This document shows, one piece after another, positions 1-5,867 of a stretch of DNA of 8,298 bases. The notes under the pieces are model-generated. The model ran no database searches, was not told the DNA's origin, and was given only the letters and a program-made list of their open reading frames with translations. Within the stretch, counting starts at the first letter, position 1, and each line of letters begins with the position of its first letter. Source of the stretch: Candidatus Eiseniibacteriota bacterium (GTDB lineage: Bacteria > Eisenbacteria > RBG-16-71-46 > SZUA-252); contig JAEHDN010000109.1 in the NCBI GenBank assembly GCA_016880395.1, positions 1 through 8,298 on the forward strand, written 5' to 3'. A program made the position numbers and the translations under genes.

Positions 1-683
1 GACCGGATCCCGAAGATCGCCTGGACGTCGATGATGCCGAGCCCCCGGACCTCCATCGTGTGCTTCAGCACCTCGTTGCAGGCGCCGATCAGGATGTCTC
101 CGTGGCGTCGGGTGATCCGCACCACGTCGTCCGCGACGAGGCGGTGCCCCCGCTCCACAAGGTCGAGCGCCGTCTCGCTCTTGCCGATCCCGCTCCGGCC
201 GGTGAAGAGGAGGCCGATTCCGTACACGTCGACGAGCGATCCATGGACGGTGACGTAGGGGGCGAACACGAAGTCGAGGAAAGCTGTGAGCTGGTGGATG
301 AAGGGCGTGGTGTCCTGCGGCGTGCGGATCACCGGGATCCGGTGCGCGTTCGCGCGCTCGAGAAGCTCGGGCGGCGTCTCGAGGCCCTTCGCGACGATGA
401 TGCAGGGTGCCTGGAACTGGAAGAACCGGTCGAGCGCGGCGCGGCGCTCCTTCTCTCCCAGCGTGCTCAGGTATGCCAGCTCGGTGCGGCCGAAGATCTG
501 GATGCGCTCGGCGAGGAAGTTCTCGGTGAATCCCATGAGCGCCATCCCCGGGCGGTTGATGTCGCTCATGGTGATCGGGACCCGGGAATCAAGCGTCTCG
601 GAGAGAAGCTCGAGCGAGAGCTGCTCTTTCTGCTGGTCGTAGAGCTGGGCGACCGTCAGCGTCGGCCGGCTAATCGAGCTCAA
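1..683 (-). CDS. hprK: HPr kinase/phosphorylase, 3' end cut by window edge
   Basis: Cytoplasmic bifunctional enzyme that phosphorylates HPr on the regulatory serine and removes that phosphate. 227 codons are visible; roughly the last 90 residues of a usual 310-330 aa protein lie beyond base 1. Visible features are an N-terminal HPr_N-type domain (about 1-130), the catalytic lead-in VHGSLVDVYG with His147, Walker A GRSGIGKS (162-169), LVADD with Asp185/Asp186, and the signature MEVRGLGIIDV with Glu211. These sit at a constant +7 offset from the catalytic residues of the Lactobacillus casei enzyme as I recall them (H140, K161, D178/D179, E204), which supports a nearly full-length N-terminus. 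No ATG or GTG lies at a suitable place. I chose TTG at 683, inside the end of hpf (14 nt overlap), because AGGTGG stands 6 nt upstream. CTG at 659 is an alternative. An HPr gene is not in the window. Confidence 0.93.
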   Translation of the reverse strand, partial: MSSISRPTLTVAQLYDQQKEQLSLELLSETLDSRVPITMSDINRPGMALMGFTENFLAERIQIFGRTELAYLSTLGEKERRAALDRFFQFQAPCIIVAKGLETPPELLERANAHRIPVIRTPQDTTPFIHQLTAFLDFVFAPYVTVHGSLVDVYGIGLLFTGRSGIGKSETALDLVERGHRLVADDVVRITRRHGDILIGACNEVLKHTMEVRGLGIIDVQAIFGIR

Positions 684-1194
684 GCAACCCCACCTGGCCG
701 TCCTCGAGGCGATACGCGACGCGGAGGCCCTCCTCGCCGCGCTCCGCGAAGACGAGCACCGGCTTGCGGCTCTTCATGAGGGCGCGCGCGGCCTCCTCCA
801 CGCTCAGCACCGGCCGGCGCGGCTTGTGGCGGATCACCTCGATGGCGGCGGACGGGCGCGGCAGGCTCTCGACCGCCAGCTCGAGGCGGATCGTGCCGCC
901 CCGCTTCTTCCGGTCCTTGAGCTTGCCCTTCTGCTTGAGGAGCGCGCGCTCCACCTTCGTGAGCACGGCGTCGAGCGACGCCCGGGGGTCGTTCTCGACG
1001 CCCTTGGTCAGGAGGTCGAGCGCGTTCCCGTGGAGCCGGAGCTCGGCGTGGTGGCGATAACCCTCCTGCGTGACGACGAGCTCCGCCCGGATGATCGCCG
1101 GGTAGAACCGGGTCAGCCGCTCGATTTGCCCGACGGCGTACTCGCGGAAGGCGGGCGTGGGCTTCCAGTGACGTCCCTTGATGGTGATCTCCAT
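670..1194 (-). CDS. hpf: Long-form ribosome hibernation promoting factor
   Basis: Ribosome-associated factor that inactivates ribosomes in stationary phase or stress. The 174 aa protein has an N-terminal S30AE (RaiA/HPF) domain at about 1-95, starting MEITIKGRHW. A basic linker KLKDRKKRGG (91-100) follows. The C-terminal dimerisation domain (about 117-174) has the family pattern SVEEAARALM, then VFAERGEEGLRVAYRLEDG and a terminal GLLELD. In this family the second domain lets one protein form 100S ribosome dimers, unlike the short HPF of enterobacteria. I prefer ATG at 1194 because GAGGGGGT stands directly upstream and the family begins with this methionine. An in-frame ATG at 1230 would overlap the rpoN stop as ATGA and add 12 residues (MSASESDPRGGG), but it has no clear ribosome binding site. 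It lies 32 nt after rpoN, the usual position of hpf. Confidence 0.95.
   Translation of the reverse strand: MEITIKGRHWKPTPAFREYAVGQIERLTRFYPAIIRAELVVTQEGYRHHAELRLHGNALDLLTKGVENDPRASLDAVLTKVERALLKQKGKLKDRKKRGGTIRLELAVESLPRPSAAIEVIRHKPRRPVLSVEEAARALMKSRKPVLVFAERGEEGLRVAYRLEDGQVGLLELD
690..695 (-). promoter_or_regulatory. Ribosome binding site that decides the hprK TTG start
   Basis: AGGTGG on the minus strand lies 6 nt before the TTG at 683-681, within the last codons of hpf. It is the only good Shine-Dalgarno match near the expected N-terminus of HprK, which has no ATG or GTG there. The role is inferred from spacing and from the alignment of the protein with its family. Confidence 0.5.
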
Positions 1195-1197
1195 GCC

Positions 1198-1205
1198 ACC
1201 CCCTC
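1198..1205 (-). promoter_or_regulatory. Ribosome binding site supporting the inner hpf start
   Basis: GAGGGGGT on the minus strand, with its GAGG core 7 nt before the ATG at 1194-1192. It favours this start over the upstream in-frame ATG at 1230, whose 5' side has no comparable purine run. Confidence 0.55.
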
Positions 1206-1226
1206 GTGGATCGGACTCGCTCGCGC

Positions 1227-2660
1227 TCATGCGTAACGCCGCCGGGCGCGGGCCGGCAGGAGGCGAAGGGCCTCCCGGTACTTGGCCACGGTGCGCCGGG
1301 CGATGCGGAGGCCCTGCTCATGCAGGATCTCGGCAATGCGCTGATCGCTGAGCGGGTCGCGCTTGTCCTCGTTGTTGATCAGGGTCAGGATCTTGTCCTT
1401 CGCGACCTTGGCGGACACGTCGTCCCCCTCCTCGGTCGCGAGACCGCTCGAAAAGAAGTACTTCAGCTCGAACACGCCGCGCGGCGTCTGGACGTACTTG
1501 TTGGTGGTGACGCGGCTCACTGTCGATTCGTGCATCCCGATCTGATTGGCGATCTGCTGGAGCGTGAGGGGCTTCAGCCCCTCCACGCCGCGCTCGAAGA
1601 ACTCGCGCTGTTCCTCCACGATCCGCCGCATCACCTTGATCATGGTCTTGCGCCGCTGCTCGATCGTCTGGATGAGCCACTTGGCGGAGTTCAGCTTGTC
1701 GGATATGAACTTCCGCGTCTCGTCCTGCCCGGCGCTCTTGTTGCGGAGCATCTGCTGGTAGGCGGCGCTGATCCGGAGCCGCGGCACGTTCCGATCGTTG
1801 AGCGACACCACGAACTCGCCCGCCACGCGCTCCACGATGAGGTCGGGCGTGACGTACTTCGTCTCCTCGGCCGCGATCTCCTGTCCCGGCCTCGGATCGA
1901 GCGTCGCAATGAGGTCGCCCGCCGCCTGCACCTCCTCGATCGAGCACTTGAAGGTCCGCGCGATCTCGCCGAAGCGCTTCGCGAGCAGGTTGTCGAACTG
2001 TTCCTGCACGATGCGCCCGGCCAGCGTGTCCTCCTGCTTGCGCTGGACGAGCTGGATCCAGAGGCATTCCTGGAGGTTTCGAGCGCCGACCCCGGCCGGC
2101 TCGAACTTCTGGATCTCGGCGAGCACCTCCTCGATGCGTTCGGGCGCCACCGCGAACGACTCAGCCACCTCCTCGACCGTCGTCTGGAGGTAGCCGTTCT
2201 CGTCGATGGATCCGATCAGGTACTCCCCGATCGCGAGGTCCTCCTCGCCGCGCTCGAGCAGACGGAGCTGATCGTGGAGATGGTCCCCCAGGCTCCGCCG
2301 CGTCACCGGGACGCGCTCGTAGAACTCCGCGTCGGGATCGTCCGTGCGCGGTGCGGACGGGATCTCGTAGTTGTCGGGCCAGAGCTCGTTCCAGTCCACC
2401 TCCTGGTTCTTATCCGGCTCGGCTGTCTCGACGGGCTCGGCCTCGCCGTCCTGCCCCGCCTCCTTCTTGATGTCCTCGATCTCCTCCACCTCCTCGATCT
2501 CGTCCACTTCCTCGAGAAGGGGATTGCGCTCCAGCTCCTGCTTCAGCGCCTGCTGCAGCTCGAGCGTCGGCATCTGGAGGAGCTTCAAGGCCTGCTGCAG
2601 ACGCTGGGTCATGATCAGGGTCGGCTTTTGCTGCATGCTCAGGCCGTGCTTCATTTCCAT
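1227..2660 (-). CDS. rpoN: RNA polymerase sigma-54 factor
   Basis: Alternative sigma factor that directs RNA polymerase to -24/-12 promoters and needs an AAA+ enhancer-binding activator to open them. The protein is 477 aa, the same length as the E. coli one. Region I (about 9-51) is Gln/Leu-rich, with TQRLQQALKLLQMPTLELQQ. Region II is a short, very acidic stretch (about 50-110, EEVDEIEEVEEIED). A core-binding domain follows (about 110-300), including FEPAGVGARNLQECL. Next come the helix-turn-helix LTLQQIANQIGMHESTVSRV (365-384) and the RpoN box ARRTVAKYRE at 454-463. All diagnostic parts are intact. The ATG at 2660 has GAGGGA 8 nt upstream, overlapping the lptB stop. Met3 and Met9 are possible alternative starts. 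The gap from lptB is 12 nt, so expression probably depends on the upstream LPS genes. No activator gene is visible. Confidence 0.98.
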   Translation of the reverse strand: MEMKHGLSMQQKPTLIMTQRLQQALKLLQMPTLELQQALKQELERNPLLEEVDEIEEVEEIEDIKKEAGQDGEAEPVETAEPDKNQEVDWNELWPDNYEIPSAPRTDDPDAEFYERVPVTRRSLGDHLHDQLRLLERGEEDLAIGEYLIGSIDENGYLQTTVEEVAESFAVAPERIEEVLAEIQKFEPAGVGARNLQECLWIQLVQRKQEDTLAGRIVQEQFDNLLAKRFGEIARTFKCSIEEVQAAGDLIATLDPRPGQEIAAEETKYVTPDLIVERVAGEFVVSLNDRNVPRLRISAAYQQMLRNKSAGQDETRKFISDKLNSAKWLIQTIEQRRKTMIKVMRRIVEEQREFFERGVEGLKPLTLQQIANQIGMHESTVSRVTTNKYVQTPRGVFELKYFFSSGLATEEGDDVSAKVAKDKILTLINNEDKRDPLSDQRIAEILHEQGLRIARRTVAKYREALRLLPARARRRYA

Positions 2661-2672
2661 GGCGACCGTCCC

Positions 2673-3398
2673 TCAGTCCAATCGGAAGCGCTCGCCCAGG
2701 TAGATCTGGCGCGCCACCGGATCCTGCGCCAGCTCCTGGCCGGTGCCCTGCATCAGGATCTTGCCTTCGAACATGATGTACGCGTGGTCCGTGGTGCTCA
2801 GCGTTTCTCGAACGTTGTGGTCGGTGATGAGGATCCCCAGCCCCTTCTGCCGAAGGCGGGAGACGATGTCCTGGATCTCCGCGACGGCGATGGGGTCGAT
2901 CCCCACGAACGGCTCGTCGAGGAGGAGATAGCCCGGATGCGTGACCAGCGCGCGTGTGATCTCGACGCGCCGTCGCTCTCCGCCGGAGAGGTTGTAGCCC
3001 TTCCGGTCCGCCAGATGCGCGATGTTCAGCTCCTCGAGGAGCTGCTCCAGGCGCTGGGCCCGCTCCTTCGAGCTCAGCTTCAGGGTCTCGAGGATCGCGA
3101 GGATGTTCTCCCGCACGGTCAGGCGCCGGAAGATCGACGGCTCCTGCGCCAGGTAGCCGATTCCGATCCGCGCCCGCTGGTGCATGGGCCGCGAGGTGAT
3201 GTCGCGCCCGTCCACCAGGATCTGCCCGCCGTCGGCCCGCAGGAGCCCGACAATCAGATAGAACGTCGTGGTCTTGCCCGCGCCGTTCGGGCCCAGGAGT
3301 CCCACGACCTGGCCACGCTGCACCTCGACGGTGACCTTGTCGACCACCTTCCAGTGCCCATAGTAGCGCTCCAGGTCGCGCGCCACGAGACCGCTCAT
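2673..3398 (-). CDS. lptB: LPS export ABC transporter ATP-binding protein LptB
   Basis: Cytoplasmic ATPase of the LptB2FG complex, which extracts lipopolysaccharide from the inner membrane and pushes it towards the outer membrane. The 241 aa length equals E. coli LptB. Motifs: Walker A GPNGAGKT (36-43), Q-loop Gln85, the LptB-specific SIFRRLTVREN with Phe90 (in E. coli this phenylalanine contacts the membrane subunits LptF/LptG), signature LSGGERRR (137-144), Walker B LLLDEP with catalytic Glu162, and the switch ITDHNVRETL with His194. The start ATG at 3398 overlaps the lptC stop as ATGA. The frame stays open further upstream, but that part lies inside lptC in another frame and does not look like LptB. 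LptF and LptG must be encoded elsewhere. Generic branched-chain amino-acid ATPases are related, but the Phe90 motif, length and context favour LptB. Confidence 0.97.
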   Translation of the reverse strand: MSGLVARDLERYYGHWKVVDKVTVEVQRGQVVGLLGPNGAGKTTTFYLIVGLLRADGGQILVDGRDITSRPMHQRARIGIGYLAQEPSIFRRLTVRENILAILETLKLSSKERAQRLEQLLEELNIAHLADRKGYNLSGGERRRVEITRALVTHPGYLLLDEPFVGIDPIAVAEIQDIVSRLRQKGLGILITDHNVRETLSTTDHAYIMFEGKILMQGTGQELAQDPVARQIYLGERFRLD

Positions 3399-3982
3399 GG
3401 CGTTGACCCGCCTGCGTCCGGGTTCTCCCCGGCCTGAGGCTGCACCTCGGCGCGGACCTCGCGCGCGAGGTGGAAGTGCTCGAGGTTCGCGTCGCTCTCG
3501 AAACCGTACCCGGTCACCACGTCTCCCTTCCGGGTCACGCGCACGAAGGCATCGGAGACGATCTTCCCCTTCGCGTTCAGCCACCGGAGCGAGTCGGTCT
3601 CGAGTGTCACGCCGCTCGTCGTTGTGACGCGCACCTGGCCCCTGGCCTCGAGGTCATTCGTCCGCTGGTACACGAGCCCCTGATCGGCGGTCAGGGACGA
3701 GTTCTTCTTCCCCTCGTGATCGAAGAAGTCGATGCGCACCGTCTTGGCGTCCACGAGATTGCGGTCGTTGTACATGGCCGCGTACGACGCCCAGAGGGTC
3801 CAGCTCTTCTTCCCTTCCGAGGACTCCGTGAGGGTGAAATCTCGCGCCTCCTGGTCGGGGACCCGGATCTCCTCCCCGCTCGGCGTGGAGGGCGCGTCCC
3901 TCTGGCAGCCCGCGATCGCGGCCCCGAGTAGCATGGACAGTACCATGCTCGCGAACCCACGGTCAAACCCAAGGAACCGCAT
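3395..3982 (-). CDS. lptC: LptC, LPS export periplasmic protein with predicted lipoprotein signal
   Basis: Periplasmic partner of LptB2FG that takes LPS from the transporter and hands it to LptA. The protein is 195 aa (E. coli LptC is 191). The N-terminus has Arg3 and Arg8, a hydrophobic run (about 10-24) and a lipobox IAGC ending at Cys26, so a lipidated, processed protein is predicted instead of the transmembrane anchor of E. coli LptC. The rest fits the LptC beta-jellyroll: WTLWASYAAMYND, then SLTADQGLVYQ, NDLEARGQVRV, TLETDSLRW and GKIVSDAFVRV. The start ATG at 3982 is 4 nt after the kdsD stop. GAGGT (3993-3989) overlaps that stop with 6 nt spacing. The frame is open upstream to 4060, but that extension lies within kdsD and would bury the signal peptide. 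The sequence is fairly diverged. LptA is the main alternative, but the WxLxA pattern and the position favour LptC. Confidence 0.85.
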   Translation of the reverse strand: MRFLGFDRGFASMVLSMLLGAAIAGCQRDAPSTPSGEEIRVPDQEARDFTLTESSEGKKSWTLWASYAAMYNDRNLVDAKTVRIDFFDHEGKKNSSLTADQGLVYQRTNDLEARGQVRVTTTSGVTLETDSLRWLNAKGKIVSDAFVRVTRKGDVVTGYGFESDANLEHFHLAREVRAEVQPQAGENPDAGGSTP

Positions 3983-3986
3983 GGCC

Positions 3987-5015
3987 TTACCTCGCCCGGA
4001 GGTCGAGGCAGTCATGCAGGTGGAGCACCCCTTCCGGGCGGCCGAGCCCGTCCAGGACAACCAGGGAGGTGATGGCGCCGCCGGGATTCTCCTCCATCGA
4101 GCGCACCGCCTGGGCGATCAGGGCGTCGCGCTCGATGGTCCGGGGCGTACGGGACATGACGCCGGAGACGGGCAGGGCGAGGTCCGCCCCGCCGCGGAGC
4201 AGGATCCGCTTCAGGTCGCCGTCCGTGAGGACTCCGGCGAGCGCGCCGGCCGCGTCCACCACAGTCGTCATGCCCAGCCGCTTGTTCAGGATCTCGAGGA
4301 GCGCGTCGTGCAGCGTCGCGCTCTCCGCGACGCGCGGCAGGCCCGCTCCCGTGTGCATCCGGTCCGCCACGCGGAGGAGCGCCACCCGCCCGAGCACGCC
4401 GCCCGGATGGAGGAAGGCGAAATCCTCACGCGTGAATCCCTTGAGCCGCATGAGCACGATCGCGAGCGCGTCGCCCAGGGCGAGCGCGGCGGTGGTGGTG
4501 GACGTCGGAACGAGGTCGTCGGGGCCCGCCTCGCGGGGTCGGCCGAGATCGAGGACGTGGTCCGATCCGCGGCCGAGCGAGGAGGCCGGGTTGCAGGTCA
4601 GGGTGACGAGGAGGACGCCGTGGCGGCGGAGTGCCGGCAGGAGCTCCAGGAGCTCCGCCGTTTCCCCGCTCTTCGAGAGCAGGATGGCCGCATCGTCGCC
4701 GGATACGATGCCGAGATCGCCGTGCACCGCGTCCACGGGATGGACGAACGTGGCCGGCGTCCCCGTGCTCGTGAGGGTGGCCGCGATCTTCTTCGCGACG
4801 AGACCCGATTTCCCCACGCCCAGGGTGAGGATCTGCCCCTTGGCCGACGCGATCGCTCGGACGGCCGCCTCGAACTCGGGCCCGATGCGCGGCTTCAAGG
4901 CGAACACCGCCTCCCCTTCGAGGTCCAGGACCTCGCGCGCCCACGCGATCACCGGGGCGTCCTCGCGAATGGCTCCGCCTCTCCCCGAAGGCTCTGCCTC
5001 GAGACTCCGCTTCAC
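3987..5015 (-). CDS. kdsD: D-arabinose 5-phosphate isomerase (KdsD/KpsF/GutQ family)
   Basis: Converts ribulose-5-phosphate to arabinose-5-phosphate, the first committed step of KDO synthesis; cytoplasmic. The 342 aa protein has a SIS domain (about 45-185) followed by two CBS domains (about 215-270 and 278-338). Family motifs are GVGKSGLVAKKIAATLTSTG, DAVHGDLGIVS, LLSKSGETAEL, PTSTTTAALALGDALA and FLHPGGVLGR. Lys69, Glu121, Glu162 and His203 match E. coli KdsD catalytic K59, E111, E152 and H193 (recalled) at a constant +10 offset. The start is GTG at 5015, overlapping the kdsA stop as GTGA, with GGAGGT 9 nt upstream. The N-terminus is about 10 residues longer than in E. coli. Paralogues KpsF and GutQ do the same chemistry; the position next to kdsA and lptC favours KdsD. 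A kdsC gene would normally follow but does not. Confidence 0.96.
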   Translation of the reverse strand: MKRSLEAEPSGRGGAIREDAPVIAWAREVLDLEGEAVFALKPRIGPEFEAAVRAIASAKGQILTLGVGKSGLVAKKIAATLTSTGTPATFVHPVDAVHGDLGIVSGDDAAILLSKSGETAELLELLPALRRHGVLLVTLTCNPASSLGRGSDHVLDLGRPREAGPDDLVPTSTTTAALALGDALAIVLMRLKGFTREDFAFLHPGGVLGRVALLRVADRMHTGAGLPRVAESATLHDALLEILNKRLGMTTVVDAAGALAGVLTDGDLKRILLRGGADLALPVSGVMSRTPRTIERDALIAQAVRSMEENPGGAITSLVVLDGLGRPEGVLHLHDCLDLRAR

Positions 5016-5866
5016 GGCCGTCTAACCTCCACAAGATGCGTATCGGTAACCGATTGATGAATCTTCATGAGACTCCGCAGAAGCGGCTCCAGATCCGCGA
5101 GCGGCCACTGCGACTCCCGGTCGGACCTGGCATGCGCCGGATCCGGGTGGGTCTCGAGAAAGATGCCGGCGGCGCCCGCCGCGACCGCGGCCCGGGCCAG
5201 AGCCGGGATGAATTCCCGCTGCCCTCCGGTCTCCACGCCCCCGGGGCGCTGCACGGAGTGGGTCGCGTCGAAGAAGATCGGGCAGCCGAGGCGCCCGAGG
5301 ATCGGGATCGCGCGCATGTCGACCACGAGGTCCCCGTAGCCGAACGTGGTTCCCCGCTCCGTCACGATGACGCCCGGCGCTCCGGCCGCGCGGACCTTCT
5401 CGACGGCACGCGCCATCGAGCCCGGATCGAGGAACTGCCCCTTCTTCACGTGGACCGGCCGCCCGCTCGCGCCCGCCGCCTCGAGGAGCGCGGTTTGTCG
5501 GCAGAGGAAGGCCGGGATCTGGATGAGGTCGAGCGATCGCGCCGCCTCCGGCACCTCGACCGTCTCATGGACGTCGCTCGTCACCGGCACGCCCACGCGC
5601 TCGCGGATCTTCGCGAGCGTGGCCAGGCCGCGCGCCGCGCCTGGACCGCGATAGCTCTCCCTGGACGAGCGGTTCGCCTTCGCGTAGGAGGCCTTGAACA
5701 CGAACGGCATGCCGAGCGCGGAGGTCACGCGCCGGATCTCCTGCGCCACCTCCTCCGCCATCGAGTCGTCCTCGAGCACGCAGGGGCCCGCGATCAGGGC
5801 GAGGCGGCCGGGCGCGATCCGGACGGATCCGACGGCAACAGGCTCGAACGACGGACGAGGATCCAT
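5012..5866 (-). CDS. kdsA: KDO-8-phosphate synthase, metal-dependent type
   Basis: Condenses arabinose-5-phosphate with phosphoenolpyruvate to 3-deoxy-D-manno-octulosonate-8-phosphate; a cytoplasmic TIM-barrel enzyme. The 284 aa length equals E. coli KdsA. Motifs: IAGPCVLEDD, FKASYAKANRSS, GVPVTSDVHE, LIQIPAFLCRQT, VKKGQFLDP, TERGTTFGYGDLVVDMR and DATHSVQRPGG. Cys29, His203, Glu238 and Asp249 line up with the metal ligands C11, H185, E222 and D233 of the Aquifex aeolicus enzyme (recalled). The cysteine in GPC marks the metal-dependent class; E. coli has Asn there. The start ATG at 5866 lies 1 nt after the pyrG stop (TGAGATG), with GGAG 5 nt upstream. An earlier in-frame ATG at 5905 would add 13 residues inside pyrG and is less likely. 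The related DAHP synthases are excluded by the KANRSS motif and the context. Confidence 0.97.
   Translation of the reverse strand: MDPRPSFEPVAVGSVRIAPGRLALIAGPCVLEDDSMAEEVAQEIRRVTSALGMPFVFKASYAKANRSSRESYRGPGAARGLATLAKIRERVGVPVTSDVHETVEVPEAARSLDLIQIPAFLCRQTALLEAAGASGRPVHVKKGQFLDPGSMARAVEKVRAAGAPGVIVTERGTTFGYGDLVVDMRAIPILGRLGCPIFFDATHSVQRPGGVETGGQREFIPALARAAVAAGAAGIFLETHPDPAHARSDRESQWPLADLEPLLRSLMKIHQSVTDTHLVEVRRP
5025..5030 (-). promoter_or_regulatory. Ribosome binding site supporting the kdsD GTG start
   Basis: A perfect GGAGGT on the minus strand, 9 nt before the GTG at 5015-5013 and inside the end of kdsA. It supports the GTG start, which forms a 4 nt overlap with the kdsA stop. Confidence 0.65.
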
Positions 5867-5867
5867 C

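Noticed and set aside
60..779. A 239-codon plus-strand frame over hprK and the end of hpf
   Set aside because: The minus strand encodes HprK with Walker A and signature motifs in the right order. The plus frame has low-complexity Glu/Arg-rich content and no domain.
2459..2520. A repeat-like run of cctc/cgat units that might be a microsatellite
   Set aside because: It encodes the acidic region II of sigma-54 (Glu/Asp/Ile/Val), which is normally low-complexity in this family. The units are imperfect and in frame.
1206..3437. A 743-codon open frame on the plus strand, antisense to rpoN and lptB
   Set aside because: It runs opposite intact rpoN and lptB. Its product is a Leu/Asp/Arg/His-rich sequence with no recognisable motif. 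Long antisense frames are expected in GC-rich coding DNA with strong third-position bias.
3399..3584. An N-terminal extension of LptB
   Set aside because: It overlaps lptC in another frame and has no similarity to ABC ATPases. The ATG at 3398 gives exactly the usual 241 aa.
3732..5057. A 441-codon plus-strand frame over lptC and kdsD
   Set aside because: It is antisense to two well-supported genes and shows only Arg/Glu/Gly-rich low-complexity sequence.
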